Assembly (NCBI GenBank): GCA_949126835.1
Contig: OX421506.1
Location: 15,224,284 to 15,288,283 of the forward strand
DNA length: 64,000 nucleotides
From: Anisus vortex
Lineage: Eukaryota; Mollusca; Gastropoda; Planorbidae
Direction: 5' to 3'
In this document: positions 44,447-56,612 of the stretch, piece after piece
How positions within the stretch are numbered: position 1 is the first letter of the stretch
Layout of the letters: each line of letters opens with the position of its first letter
Program-made: the position numbers and the translations under genes
Notes under the pieces: generated by a model
Databases searched by the model: none
Told to the model about the DNA's origin: nothing
The model's input: only the letters and a program-made list of their open reading frames with translations

Positions 44447-46709
44447 CAGGGGTCTCCAAACTTTTCAGTCCGAGGGCCGCATTAACTATCAAACAGCAGC
44501 TCGGGGGCCAACTACACACTCGAGGTCCAAATAAAAAAAAGAATCAAAACATGGATGTTGTTTTTAATTATTTATTTAATATTATTGTATTCAATTATTA
44601 TTTAATTACACATTGTATAAAAACGCCATGGAAATGAGATTTTTCAGGACCATGCTCGGTATATGCTACAAAGACAATATCTCCAACGAACAGATACGTA
44701 AAATATGAAGACCTGCTGGCCACAGCCAAGAAAAGAAAACTGGAATGGTATGGCCACGTCACCAGAACCAACGGGCTTGCAATGATCATCATGCAGGGTA
44801 CCAACGGAGGAGGCAGAAAGAGAGGAAGACCAAAGAAACGTTGGGAAGATAATATCAGGGAATGGACAGGTACAAAACTATGCGAGGCATTGAGAACGGC
44901 TGAGAGACGGGAGGAATGGAGGAGGCTGGTTTACATGTCATGTGTGGCGCCCCAACGGTCCAACAGACTACGGGATAAGTAAGATTGTAAGTAGCATTAC
45001 ACTTGAACACCTGTATAAGTGGGAGTGGTGAAATGTTTTCCTGGATGCCAAAATAGCAGACATTTCTGGCTCTTGATTTGATGTCCCTAACATCAACATT
45101 GACCTGAGATTATCATCGGACAAATATGTTATCAAATTGTTCTTTACGTATTTAATTCTTGAAAATGTTTGTTCACAGGTATGTTGTTCCAAAGATTGAA
45201 AGGTACCTTGATGCAAACGTTTTGATATTAGGAAAGTCTTCCTTGGGCAAAAACTGGTAAAAACCCATCAGTCCTTCTTTGAACTTATCCCTAAGGAGGT
45301 CATTTGCTTGCAACTCAATGACCTCCAGCTGCAGTTCATCTGGGCAACTGGTCACGTCTGCTTCGAATGGGTTTTGAAACAATCTTAATTCTTCTGCCAT
45401 TGAATACAAATCAGAAAACCGCTCCTGAAATTGCAGCTGGAGGTAATTGATGATCTCGCATGCAAATGACGTGGGGAAATCAGCTGTTGCTTCAGCCATG
45501 AATTACCTGCACTGCTGAAAGTGCGTCAAGTTGTTGGCCTGTACTTGTTCCAAAAACAAAACAAGTTTAGAAATGAAGGCCTTTAGGTGGGTGTATAGAT
45601 CAGAAACTAAATTTTTCTCTCCTTGTAGTTTTAGGTTCAGAAAATTTAAAAGACTAGTCTGTAGTTATGTCTGTAGCAAAGGCCAATTTCCATACCCTCT
45701 CTTCATCAGACAGTAATGGCCGTGGCTTGCCTTTACTTTCCAGGAACTCACCCATTTCCTTTCTTAACTTCAATATTCTGCTCAAAACTTTCTCACAACT
45801 TAGCCATCTTACTGCTGTGAATATATCCTCTCCGGTAACAGTGCCATACATGCTGTGTAGGGAAGCCAGCTCTTGTGTTATGTTCATGTCTTCATCCATA
45901 CCTTTATTGAACACAAGCATTTGAGAGGTGGAACAGCTGTCCAGCGATTCATCCATTTCAATTGAAAAATGGCAAAACTTGCTTGCATTCTTCGCTATTT
46001 GATTCACAATGTTTTCACCAATATCTGCAACACTGCGGGCAGTGGTATTTGCACCCAAAGCTACATTTTAAAATTGTTGTGACTTTTCTGGGCAAAGTTC
46101 CTCAGCCACCTCTAACAAACATTCTTTCACTACTTCGCCATCTGTAAACGGCTTGCCACTTTTAGCCAGGACGTAAGCAACTTTATAACTGGCCTTAGTT
46201 AAAGATGTGTTTTCATTTGAGGATTTACTGAACAATGTCCTCTGAGATGTGAGTTGATTTTGTAATTTAGCAAATTTTTCTGCACGGACTTCACCCTCCA
46301 AATGTGCATATTTCTCCTGGTGTTTGCTTTGACGGCGCAGGTTGTATTATTTCATCACAGCCACATCACACACAATGCTTTCTTGGGGATCTGATGAAGA
46401 AGTATTTCAAACTCCATTCTTCTTGAAATTGCGTTGTTTTTGTCTCAACCCTTTCCAGTTAAAAATAGAAATAATAAGCAGCGTATAAGGTTTTGCATTG
46501 TAGTGATCGGTTGGAAAACATAAAGCACTACTGCGCGCCTCAATTTTTATTCGGTAAAAACATAACGTCCACGTATGCGGCTGCTGAACTTGTCAGGATA
46601 CAGGTAAAATTCCGTAATTTTTTTCCGTACATAAAAAGGACTCCACGGGCCGCATAAAAGGGCCTCGCGGGCCGCATTCGGCCCGCGGGCCGTAGTTTGG
46701 AGACCCCTG
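44447..46709 (-). mobile_element. hAT transposon (GTF2IRD2-like transposase), inactivated, perfect target-site duplication
   Basis: Inverted ends CAGGGGTCTCCAAACT and AGTTTGGAGACCCCTG flank 2263 bp; AGCTAGAC at 44439-44446 and 46710-46717 is the 8-bp target-site duplication. The transposase reads on the minus strand: 46301-46068 (LAKSGKPFTDGEVVKECLLE), one in-frame stop, 46058-45654 (FSIEMDESLDS, VRWLSCEKVLSR), a further piece at 45499-45173, and a C-terminal part near 45200-44990 (CEQTFSRIKYVK, LSDDNLRSML). The sequence jumps from TGEDIFTAV straight to RWLSCEKVL, where the family has well over 100 residues of catalytic core. The encoded protein is therefore dead. An RTE-like fragment is nested near its left end. 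Confidence 0.9.
44625..44985 (+). mobile_element. RTE-like LINE fragment nested in a hAT element
   Basis: It starts at AMEMRFFRTMLGICYKDNIS and ends with a GRKRGRPKKRWEDNIREWTG and EEWRRLVYMS block, frameshifted between. It lacks everything upstream of the RT C-terminus. A short ATTGTA occurs on both sides, but I cannot call it a target-site duplication. Confidence 0.75.
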
Positions 46710-46859
46710 AGCTAGACTATAGCTATTAACTATCCTAGTTTTGCACTCGTGCGCAATCTCGATTTTATTGATCTTGCTACACAGCAGTAACATATTTCTT
46801 AGCTGTGGCAATGTTCATTTTTTCTATTTCAATATTTATCTTGTTAACCCCATCAATTG

Positions 46860-47040
46860 AAGCCGGCTGGTCCAGCGGTTAGTTCACCGGCCTGTCAACC
46901 AAAAACCAACGGACAGGTCGCGGGCTCTATCCCTGCCACCGACGGATCCCTGACGCCCTGCAGGAGTTTTGGGCCTAGTGGACGTAATAATCTTCTATCT
47001 AGAAGGAACGTCTGTAAACTTATAAGTCAATTATGACTTA
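46860..47040 (+). mobile_element. tRNA-derived SINE (family B) with a CR1-like LINE tail
   Basis: The head AGCCGGCTGGTCCAGCGGTT and the body up to CAGGAGTTTTGGGCCTAG match family A at 37919-38180. It then ends with GGACGTAATAATCTTCTATC and GAAGGAACGTCTGTAA, which match the 3' end of the CR1-like LINE at 42478-42520. Confidence 0.82.
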
Positions 47041-47399
47041 CAAAAACGGTTTTGGTGCTGCTAGGAAGCACTAATTTATATTAGTGTCGGTAAAGAAAGA
47101 AATAATTATGTAATATATAGGCCTAAATTAAATAGCGTTCTTGTGTGTGAAATCGCTAGTCAGTACAGCACTGGTACACCATCATAAAGAACAAACAGTT
47201 ACTCAAATCAGTCAATGTGGCTAAATGTGTAGAAGCAAAGACCTCAAATTTGAGAGAAAATTGAAGATCTTCTCTTAGTCTGGGTCAATGAAAGGCAACT
47301 TTTATTTTATTTGGTTGTTTTATTTCTCTTTATTAAATATTTGAAGTACAATTATTTTTTTTGCCATTTGTCAAATAAACGACTGGATGTTAATTACAA

Positions 47400-47522
47400 A
47401 CTTTAAACGGATCGCGTTTATTGCATTGATTTTAATGTTTCGGGTTACAAACGTTTCAGATTTGGAACCGAGTTCAGGAACGAATTAAGATTATAACTCG
47501 ATCGTAACCCGAGGTACCACTG
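47400..47522 (-). mobile_element. pogo/Tigger-like terminal fragment
   Basis: Ends CCCGAGGTACCACTG followed by TA, the inverse of the end at 34144. Only about 120 bp look related; the opposite end was not found. Confidence 0.5.
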
Positions 47523-47663
47523 TAAATATAAACCAAGGCCTATATACATTTGGTAACGGTATCAACCTAAAATTGTTTATTGCAATACATTAACATGAAG
47601 TAACATGCAAATGTTAAAATATTCTATTAAGTAATGTTGAACAAGTCTTTTATTTAGGCCTAC

Positions 47664-47935
47664 CAGTGGCATATTTAGGCATGTTCTAAATGTTCCTATG
47701 GAACCGGGGGTCCCACACAAAAGGGGCCCCCACACATTCCTAAAAATGTGTTTAGTCTTTTCTTTTGTCAATTGGAATATTGGTGTTGTAGAAGCATCAA
47801 TGAACAAGTAGTGTGAATGAGAAATCATATTTGATTGTTAATTGACACTGGCAGAATCGAGTCAACGAGGGGGCCCCCACATAAATTTGGCCAGATGAAT
47901 AGGGCCCCCACAATCCTAGGCTAAATACGGCCCTG
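47664..47935. mobile_element. hAT-like MITE, 272 bp
   Basis: CAGTGGCATATTTAGGC at the left and CTAAATACGGCCCTG at the right form imperfect inverted ends around GGGGCCCCCAC-rich blocks that occur on both sides of the centre. No exact target-site duplication. Confidence 0.65.
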
Positions 47936-48885
47936 ATATTTACTATGCAGTACAAACCTTGAGCCTCTCGGTTAAAAAAAATGTAGTCTAATGAATACTA
48001 ATGAATTATCTCAATTTTCCCAAGTAGACCAAGGCCCTAAGTCGCATTATTTGACTTAAAGCATTAAAAGCAATAACTTCTTAAAATAAAAAGTACTAAC
48101 ATTAACTTAAACATTAAACCTGTTTTTTTTTTAGTATACTTAGATTCTATATAATAATTATATAGATTTCTAACGAGTTTTGAATCTAGCATTTGTTTCT
48201 CGCCTACCGCGTGGTCTTGTTTATCGTGTAATTAGGTCAGGTTTGGCTATTTCTCAACATGTTGAGTTGGTAACACTGCGTGAGTGAGTGCACACTTCCA
48301 ACAAACCTGAGCACGCCAGGGTGTATAGTAGAATGATGTGGTGTAGGCATGGGTAGCATACCTCCAGGCATCTACCTTTAGCTGTACTGTATTGTTCACT
48401 AAGGTAGGATTGTGACCAAAAACATCTGTATTTATTTGGTTAAATCTTTCATTATAATGGATTTCTTTTTGTAGTTTGTATTTGTTATTGCTGTTTATAT
48501 TTATTCAAAATTGTATAAATAAAAGTATTTTTATTGCAATATTCTCTATTTCTTTTTTTAAATATAACTGTAGGTAGTTAGTGAAACATAGTATAAAAAA
48601 AAGTATACATAAAATATATATAAATTTAAAATATTTAAACGAAGAAATGAAATTAGTATTCTATTTTTAAAAAAGTGAATTTAACATACATATGTATGAG
48701 TAGTGAAAAGTAAAAGATTCATTAAATTAGATAATTAATTGATTAAAAAGATATGTGATAGTAATTAAGTGTAAATAATGTGTATAGTGATATATTGAAA
48801 CATTAACTTTAAAAATAAATGTCACATGTGTAAGGGTAACGATACATTTAAAGTGATAAGTTTTTAGGGGTATTTAATACATACA
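47936..48885. other. AT-rich intergenic DNA upstream of the SMYD-like gene
   Basis: No ORF or repeat of known family was recognised. The promoter or an untranslated first exon of the downstream gene may lie here or up to 49180. Confidence 0.4.
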
Positions 48886-48903
48886 GACACACACACACAC
48901 ATA

Positions 48904-48953
<50 letters not shown>

Positions 48954-49030
48954 TGTATAAATATAACTAACATATTATCGATATATATATATAGATAGAT
49001 AGATAGATAGAGCGAGAGAGAGGGGTAGAG
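48886..49030. repeat. Simple repeats (AC)n, (AT)n, (GATA)n, (GA)n
   Basis: Consecutive microsatellites: (AC)n at 48890-48901, (AT)n at 48901-48946 and (TAGA)n at 48993-49010, followed by a GAGAGA run. Confidence 0.9.
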
Positions 49031-49217
49031 AGATTAGATAAATAGATAAAGAGATATGACTTATATACAATGATTGTACAAACTAAGATGAGTATGATAA
49101 ATGTTAGTAATTAAAAGAATAAATAATGTACACTTTAAATAATGGTGTACTCACATTAACGTCTCCATGTCCTTGTCCAGTCCAACAGAATCCTAATTGA
49201 ACAACTCATCACTCACA

Positions 49218-52200
49218 ATGACTTCCATTTCTTCATTAACGTCTGGCCTTCTTGGTGATGACATACTGCAATCAATGGAGGTTGGTTTACTCAAGAAATG
49301 GGGAGTGCACCTTGAGCTTAGTGAAATGTTGGACAGTGATGCAGACACACTGTGTGGTCAGTGTGCAACCACAATATATGGACAAACAGAAACCATAGAG
49401 GCAAGGGGAGTAATCACAAAAGACAATCACGATCTGTATACACAAGCCTGTGAGGCCTACACAAAGGGACAATACTGCGACTCATTAATTTACCTCGAGG
49501 ATGCCCTAGAATCTCCAGAGAATATGAATACTGGCAAGCTGTTCACGTTAAAGACTCAAGTATTAAATGCAATGGAAGATCATCTGGAAGCCCTGAGATC
49601 TGCTGTTTGTGTTGAGAAACATATGAGGTCCTTTGAACTATTGATTGAAGCAGGTATTATAATTTGTAGGATTTAGGGTCTTCTTACTAATATAGTAACT
49701 TGTGTATAGTCAGAACCGGACTCAAAGACTTAAACTCTGAGACCCCTTAAGCAAAGCCAATATTTTAGTGGACCCACCCCTCTACCAATTATAATAGTAA
49801 TTCAAAATATAAATAACAATAAAGTACAAAAATAAAATTATTTTTTTTACACTTAACACAACTTACAGTTAGACGTTTTGTTATGTACCTCTACATTGGA
49901 TGTTGGAAACGTAGACATTTCTATTGAATTTAATCATGTTCAAAATTTAAAATCTGAAAAAGATAATACGTTAATAAACGTTTTGGCACATGCAGGGCTT
50001 ATTATTTACCATTTTACTATAGGATTTAATTAAGGCTATAAATGTAGAGGTCGGAAACTGGGAGATTCTTGCTCAGCACAGAAATAGTTGGAGAGGCACC
50101 TTACACACCGGTATAAATGCGGCAGAGGGCAAACTTCGCCTTATGGCGGAGGCTAAACGAGCAGCGAAGAAAAGTAGGCTGCCCCTAACAATCTCCAACG
50201 GTCCAGCTTTCAAGTGCCAGGGATGCGATAGAGCCTGTCTCTCAAGGATAGGTCTCCACAGACACAGTCAATTTTGCAGGGCTGGCCAAATCACAGGAGC
50301 GCAAATCTAATCGTCTTTCGAGACTATGGAGCCAATGATGAAATTAACGAAGACGCAACGATTACAATATCAACCATGTCTTTGTTTTTTTTTAAATACT
50401 AAACATAATTAAGCATAGGGATATTTTGAAAAACTAAAAACCCATCTTATTGCTTTACAGTTGATCTCATTCAATATTTCACTGTTATTATCTTATTGAA
50501 GAGTTTCAATAGTTCTATTTTATAAACTGATCTGCAGCTAAATCACTGGACAAACTGGGTCTAGGTTTGACTGCCGAAAGACTTCTGAAGAAAGTTGTCA
50601 TAGCAACTTCCCATGACCAGAAGAACGCTAAAGTGTCGTATGAACTTCTCCACGACGTCCACACCAAGAGAATCTACCAGGGTTATATCAAAGTACGTTG
50701 TGGGAAATTTCACTCACAATAAAACTACAATATTTAAGTTCTTCCGTCTTTGAAGAGTGTATTTAGTTGCATGAACAAAATAGGTCAGAAGGCATTGACC
50801 ACAATTGCCAAACTGTAAACTGGACCTTATGGCTTTGACCACGATAGCCAGACTGAAAACTGGACCTTATGGCTTTTACCACAATAGCCAGACTGTAAAG
50901 TGGATCTTATGGCTTTGACCACAATAGCAGACTGCAAACTGGACCTTATGGCTTTGACCACAATAGCCAGACTGCAAATTTTCTTAGTTGCATGAACAAA
51001 ATGGACCTTATGACTTTGACCACAATAGTCAGACTTCAAATTTCTTTAGTTGCATTAACAAAATAGGCCAGAAGGTCTTAACCACAATAGTCAGACTGCA
51101 AACTGGATCTTATAGCTTTGACCACAATAAGCAAACTGGACCTTATAGTTTTGAATACTGATATGAATTTAATACTTAAACTTTAAGTTTTGAAATTCTT
51201 TTTATTATTTGAAAATAGTTACGTTATTTAAAGTGACTTATTATCTTATTCAGAATTTCCCCATCGCTGTATGCAGGAGTGACAAGGGAAAGGGGTTAAC
51301 TGCAAAGACCATGATCTCGAAGAATAGCGTAATTTTCAAAGAGCTGCCAGAATTGTGTGACCAAACGATGTGCTCGGATTCTATAGCAGCATGCTCGCAC
51401 TGTGGGGTGTCACTGGTCAGACCAGAACATGTCTTCTCTAAAGGACATCTCGCCGTGCCAGAGTTGCAGAAAGCTATTAAGAAGTACTGGTTGAAAAGGC
51501 CCGTCACTCCGTGCAAAGGTTGTGACAGAGTTGTCTACTGCAGTGAGACTTGCCGCCAGGAGGCGTGGGAGAGGTGAGCTCATTTTTTTAAAAACTTTTA
51601 AACAAGAAACGAAAATAAAAGGTGATTATTTCTATTATGGACATGTGTGACGAGTCCTCCCTAGCTGAGTGGTTAGCGTTTCAAACTGTCATGCGGATGG
51701 CATGTGTTCTGTTCTATTCCTCTATGTTAGAATCATGTTACAACTCAACATATTTAATTTTGTGATGTATTCACATAAACATTTTATGGACGTAACTCAT
51801 CTAATCAAATATTATGGACGTAATTCAAATAATGAAATATTATGGACGTAATTCAAATAATGAAATATTATGGACGTAATTCAAATAATGAAATATTATG
51901 GACGTAATTCAAATAATGAAATATTATGGACGTAATTCAAATAATGAAATATTATGGACGTAATTCAAATAATGAAATATTATGGACGTAATTCAAATAA
52001 TGAAATATTATGGACGTAATTCAAATAATGAAATATTATGGACGTAATTCAAATAATGAAATATTATGGACGTAATTCAAATAATGAAATATTATGGACG
52101 TAATTCAAATAATGAAATATTATGGACGTAATTCAAATAATGAAATATTATGGACGTAATTCAAATAATGAAATATTATGGACGTAATTCAAATAATGAA

Positions 52201-55200
52201 ATATTATGGACGTAATTCAAATAATGAAATATTATGGACGTAATTCAAATAATGAAATATTATGGACGTAATTCAAATAATGAAATATTATGGACGTAAT
52301 TCAAATAATGAAATATTATGGACGTAATTCAAATAATGAAATATTATGGACGTAATTCAAATAATGAAATATTATGGACGTAATTCAAATAATGAAATAT
52401 TATGGACGTAATTCAAATAATGAAATATTATGGACGTAATTCAAATAATGAAATATTATGGACGTAATTCAAATAATGAAATATTATGGACGTAATTCAA
52501 ATAATGAAATATTATGGACGTAATTCAAATAATGAAATATTATGGACGTAATTCAAATAATGAAATATTATGGACGTAATTCAAATAATGAAATATTATG
52601 GACGTAATTCAAATAATGAAATATTATAGACGTAATTCAAATAATGAAATATTATGGACGTAATTCAAATAATGAAATATTATGGACGTAATTCAAATAA
52701 TGAAATATTATGGACGTAATTCAAATAATGAAATATTATGGACGTAATTCAAATAATGAAATATTATGGACGTAATTCAAATAATGAAATATTATGGACG
52801 TAATTCAAATAATGAAATATTATGGACGTAATTCAAATAATGAAATATTATGGACGTAATTCAAATAATGAAATATTATGGACGTAATTCAAATAATGAA
52901 ATATTATGGACGTAATTCAAATAATGAAATATTATGGACGTAATTCAAATAATGAAATATTATGGACGTAATTCAAATAATGAAATATTATGGACGTAAT
53001 TCAAATAATGAAATATTATGGACGTAATTCAAATAATGAAATATTATGGACGTAATTCAAATAATGAAATATTATGGACGTAATTCAAATAATGAAATAT
53101 TATGGACGTAATTCAAATAATGAAATATTATGGACGTAATTCAAATAATGAAATATTATGGACGTAATTCAAATAATGAAATATTTTGGACGTAATTCAA
53201 ATAATGAAATATTTTGGACGTAATTCAAATAATGAAATATTATGGACGTAATTCAAATAATGAAATATTATGGACGTAATTCAAATAATGAAATATTATG
53301 GACGTAATTCAAATAATGAAATATTATGGACGTAATTCAAATAATGAAATATTATGGACGTAATTCAAATAATGAAATATTATGGACGTAATTCAAATAA
53401 TGAAATATTATGGACGTAATTCAAATAATGAAATATTATGGACGTAATTCAAATAATGAAATATTATGGACGTAATTCAAATAATGAAATATTATGGACG
53501 TAATTCAAATAATGAAATATTATGGACGTAATTCAAATAATGAAATATTATGGACGTAATTCAAATAATGAAATATTATGGACGTAATTCAAATAATGAA
53601 ATATTATGGACGTAATTCAAATAATGAAATATGAACTTAGTTCAAGTAATCTATGCTTCTCCATTTGATATTTAAGAATCAAAAACATTCGATGTACAAA
53701 TAATAGGCCTAATGTTAGCCCTGAATACTTCCTATTCCATCAATAACTAGACATGGAGTTACATTAGTTGTAATAATCAATTAACGTTATTTCTTCCACA
53801 GATACCACAAGGTTATCTGCCCTTCATCTCCCAACTCCAGTACCGCCATGTTGTACGACGTCAGAAAATCCTTCCGTGACGTCATACCAACCGACGGGCT
53901 TGCATGGCAGGGTTGGTGGAATGCAGACTTCAGTCCGGCACTGCTGGCGAAAATCTGGGCCGCCATCATTTCTACAGCCAAGGCTTCAAGTCCTGACGGA
54001 GAGAAGGTTCCACCCCATATACTCAAGATGGCTTCATGTCATTTTGACAAGTAAGAGAAGTTGAATTATATTGTATGTGTATATAGGCCTACATTATACA
54101 CTTATTGAAGTGACTTCACGTGGGTTATAGTACTCGAAGTTATTGTTTGTATTTATTTAAGGATATAGAACACTTGTTTCAATGGCAATGTTTGATTTCA
54201 ATCAGCAGATTGTTGGTGGACCATGCCTAAATATGGGGAAGGGGGTTGGGCTAGCTATAATTACCCTTTAGAAAGTTTTAGAGCTCGGATCCAGACTATG
54301 GTGTCAACCGCTGGGTTGTTGTTTTTCTTTGAGTGTACCAAGCACCTGTGGGTGAATATTTGTCTTTAGTTGGAAAAAAGTAAAGGCGACCGGGCATTGT
54401 GCTTGCCACACAATGTCATTGGATGCCGTGGTCACGGAAACTGGTTAGTGCTTCTTGAGTAGCTCAATAGACAGAATAGACAGACCTTCATGACCTGAAA
54501 GAGTTATTACCTACAGTCTATTGTGTTATAGCTTTACATAGTTAGAGTCTAAAGTCATTTAATGTATTAAGAATTTAACAGCCTATCGTTAAATGAGTGT
54601 ATCATAATATAATTTTTATTTTCGCAAGCTCCTTACCCAGATTCAAATGCATTCGGGATTACGGCTCTTTGGGATATTATATATATATATATATATTTAA
54701 TGGATAGGAGCTAACACGTTAAATAACGGTTAGTTTTTCAGAGCCTATTTATTAATCCATGAGATTGTCCTTGTAACCCCAAACCTAATTTCTTTATTGC
54801 CCCACTCCCATTCTTTTATTTTATGCCATTTTAAAAATAATAATAATTGTATGTCGTTTCTTGCAGATATTCAAATTCAAACAAAGAATCAACTCACGAA
54901 TCAATTCCTAAAATGTTTGAACTGATGGTAAATATCTTCAAACGATCCAAAGTTGTACGCTATGAAATCTCTCCCGAAGACTTTAATAAGAGACATGGGC
55001 AAATTCTCGCAAACTTCATCCAGTTCCATGATACAAATGACCCATTGAACAGATTCGCTGATAAAATGAAGCAGGACCCAAAACTTTATAGAAAAATCGG
55101 TCAGTTTTTTGCTGACCACTTGACCAGGGCTGAGTTTCATGGTCTATTCCCTCTGACTTCCTTGATCAACCATTCCTGTGTGGGCAATGCACACGTTATG

Positions 55201-56612
55201 AGCGGCGAAGTGGAGGGCAGGCCTGGAATCTGGGTCAAGGCCAATCAAGATATACTGGAAGGTCAAGAGATTTTCATTTCGTACGTAAATTCTGAGCTGC
55301 CCAGAATGGAGAGAAGGTTAAAGTTGTGGAGGTAATAGATGAATTTAACGTTGTGTTAGTCTGAGGTCGGGTGGTCCATAGATGGAGTGTAACTTGCAGT
55401 CTAATTGTGTCAGTCGGGATCAAGGATTGTTAAATATTGGGTCAAAGTAAAATATAAATTTACTAGCTATTTAGGCCAACAAACGATTTCATCAAAATAA
55501 AATATAAAATGTATTAACGTTACTTAAAATGCTTCATTAAAACACAATTTAAGGGACATTTTAGAAATTGTTTCATTTAATGTATTTAATTTAAAGTAAA
55601 AAAAAATAGTATTTTGAACATTCAACTCAGGCGAACAAGCGCCATTGATACTTTCAAAAAGAACTTTAAAACTCATTATTTCAATATTTACCTTAGATAA
55701 CATACTTTAGACCCCTACTGTCTTACTTATATGTTAGGTCGGTTAATGCTACATTTATTTGATATGTCATATTTTTTTTAAAGTTTTCAATCATCAATAA
55801 GATTTATATTTTCTTAGTCTAGAGATTATATCCGTGTTCTTAATTGTACATATATATCTTAGTTGTTTAAATGCGCTCCGAGCTTACATTATGTTTGTTG
55901 GCAGCGTTATACAAATATTATTATTATTGTTATATATTTAGAGATAATAAAGAAATAATGCCATTTTTTTTTCCATTGCAGTCGCTACAAATTTGTTTGT
56001 CAATGTACGAGATGTGTGTTTGAGGGTGATGGGCCCCACGAGTGTACTCACTGTGGTAAGAAAGCAGACGACAGTTTTGAAGAGTGCAGTTCTGGTGGAA
56101 ATACTATTCAAGACCCTGGAATCGACAAAGAACAGTCACAAATTGAGAAATACACCGTATCAGAAGCGGTAAACTGTTTGTCGTCAGCTCACATCACAAT
56201 AATTCAAGGGCAGCAACTCATTAATTCTTATTCACGTCAAGACGCGATCAGCTCCCCTTTAACCGATGAAGACGACAGAAAAAACGGCGAGAAATTGGAA
56301 AAAACTGTAAGGGAAATAAGTCCCAATGATATCCTCACAACTGAATGCAAGGGCGATGATTCTTTCACCAAGAGTGATCAAGAAACAGAGAGCCACGAAG
56401 TAGATGACAAAAAACTAATAGAAGATCTGACTAAAGATCTGACTAAAGATGTGACTAAAGATGTGACCAACGATTTAACCAAAGCAGTGACTAGAAAGAT
56501 CAAGTTTTATCCTCACTGTGGCAGGTGTGCACGTGCATGGTATTGCTCACTTACTTGTCAAAAAGATTCCTGGAAGAAAGGACACAAATTAATTTGCAAA
56601 AAATTGAAATAA
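49218..56612 (+). CDS. SMYD-like SET/MYND protein with a second, split C-terminal MYND finger
   Basis: Six coding exons join in frame: 49218-49653, 50538-50692, 51254-51573, 53802-54050, 54867-55331, 55982-56612, giving 751 residues. The ATG at 49218 (A at -3) follows an in-frame TAA at 49194. Residues about 70-145 look like TPR helices. The SET domain is split as in SMYD proteins: KGKGLTA at 208-214, NHSC at 488-491, GQEIFISY at 519-526, and post-SET cysteines 548, 550, 553. The first MYND finger has C244, C247, C284, C287, C293, C297, H306, C310. A second set is C563, C566, then after about 154 residues C721, C724, C730, C734, H743, C747. Known role of the family: protein lysine methyltransferases. 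I could not match it to one vertebrate SMYD; SMYD5 also has a long MYND linker, SMYD4 also has TPRs. Confidence 0.88.
50040..50360 (+). mobile_element. LINE C-terminal fragment with a C2H2-like end
   Basis: Encodes ILAQHRNSWRGTLHTGINAA, then CQGCDRACLSRIGLHRHSQF-C and a stop. A terminal finger with SRIGL...H is common at the end of RTE-type LINE proteins. It lies in intron 1 of the SMYD-like gene. Confidence 0.65.
50775..51145. repeat. Degenerate minisatellite, unit about 40-60 bp
   Basis: Repeated blocks of ACTGGACCTTATGGCTTTGA and CCACAATAGCCAGACTG, with some units also containing TTAGTTGCATGAACAAAAT. About 7-8 imperfect copies fill intron 2 of the SMYD-like gene. Confidence 0.82.
51653..51720 (+). 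mobile_element. tRNA-derived SINE head, decayed
   Basis: GAGTCCTCCCTAGCTGAGTG and GTTAGCG match the SINE head at 43001-43068 (minus strand); the B box is degenerate. It is next to the 28-bp satellite. Confidence 0.55.
51785..53632. repeat. 28-bp satellite, 66 units, in an intron of the SMYD-like gene
   Basis: Almost identical 28-bp units (containing TATGGACGTAATTCAAATAA and TGAAAT) span 1848 bp. Only the first unit is clearly diverged; inside the array I noted one GG-to-AG unit near 52625 and two neighbouring units with TTTTGG in place of TTATGG near 53184 and 53212. It lies between coding exons 3 and 4. Confidence 0.97.
54290..54465 (+). mobile_element. tRNA-derived SINE (family C), partial
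   Basis: TTTAGTTGGAAAAAAGTAAA, GGCGACCGGGCATTGTGC, TTGCCACACAATG and a CCGTGGTCACGGAAACTGG block match the family body. The head is not clear. It lies in intron 4 of the SMYD-like gene. Confidence 0.65.
55621..55935 (+). mobile_element. L2-like LINE 3' end
   Basis: Encodes RRTSAIDTFKKNFKTHYF and a stop, the usual C-terminus after the WN.LP motif, then a 3' UTR with GCGCTCCGAGCTTACATT, GGCAGCGTTATACAAAT and an (ATT)n tail. It lies in intron 5 of the SMYD-like gene. Confidence 0.7.

Noticed and set aside
49197..49217. TTG at 49197 as the start of the SMYD-like protein
   Set aside because: A non-ATG start is unlikely in an animal gene, and a good ATG lies seven codons downstream.
51785..53632. 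Regular direct repeats considered as a CRISPR array
   Set aside because: The repeats are head-to-tail 28-bp units without spacers.
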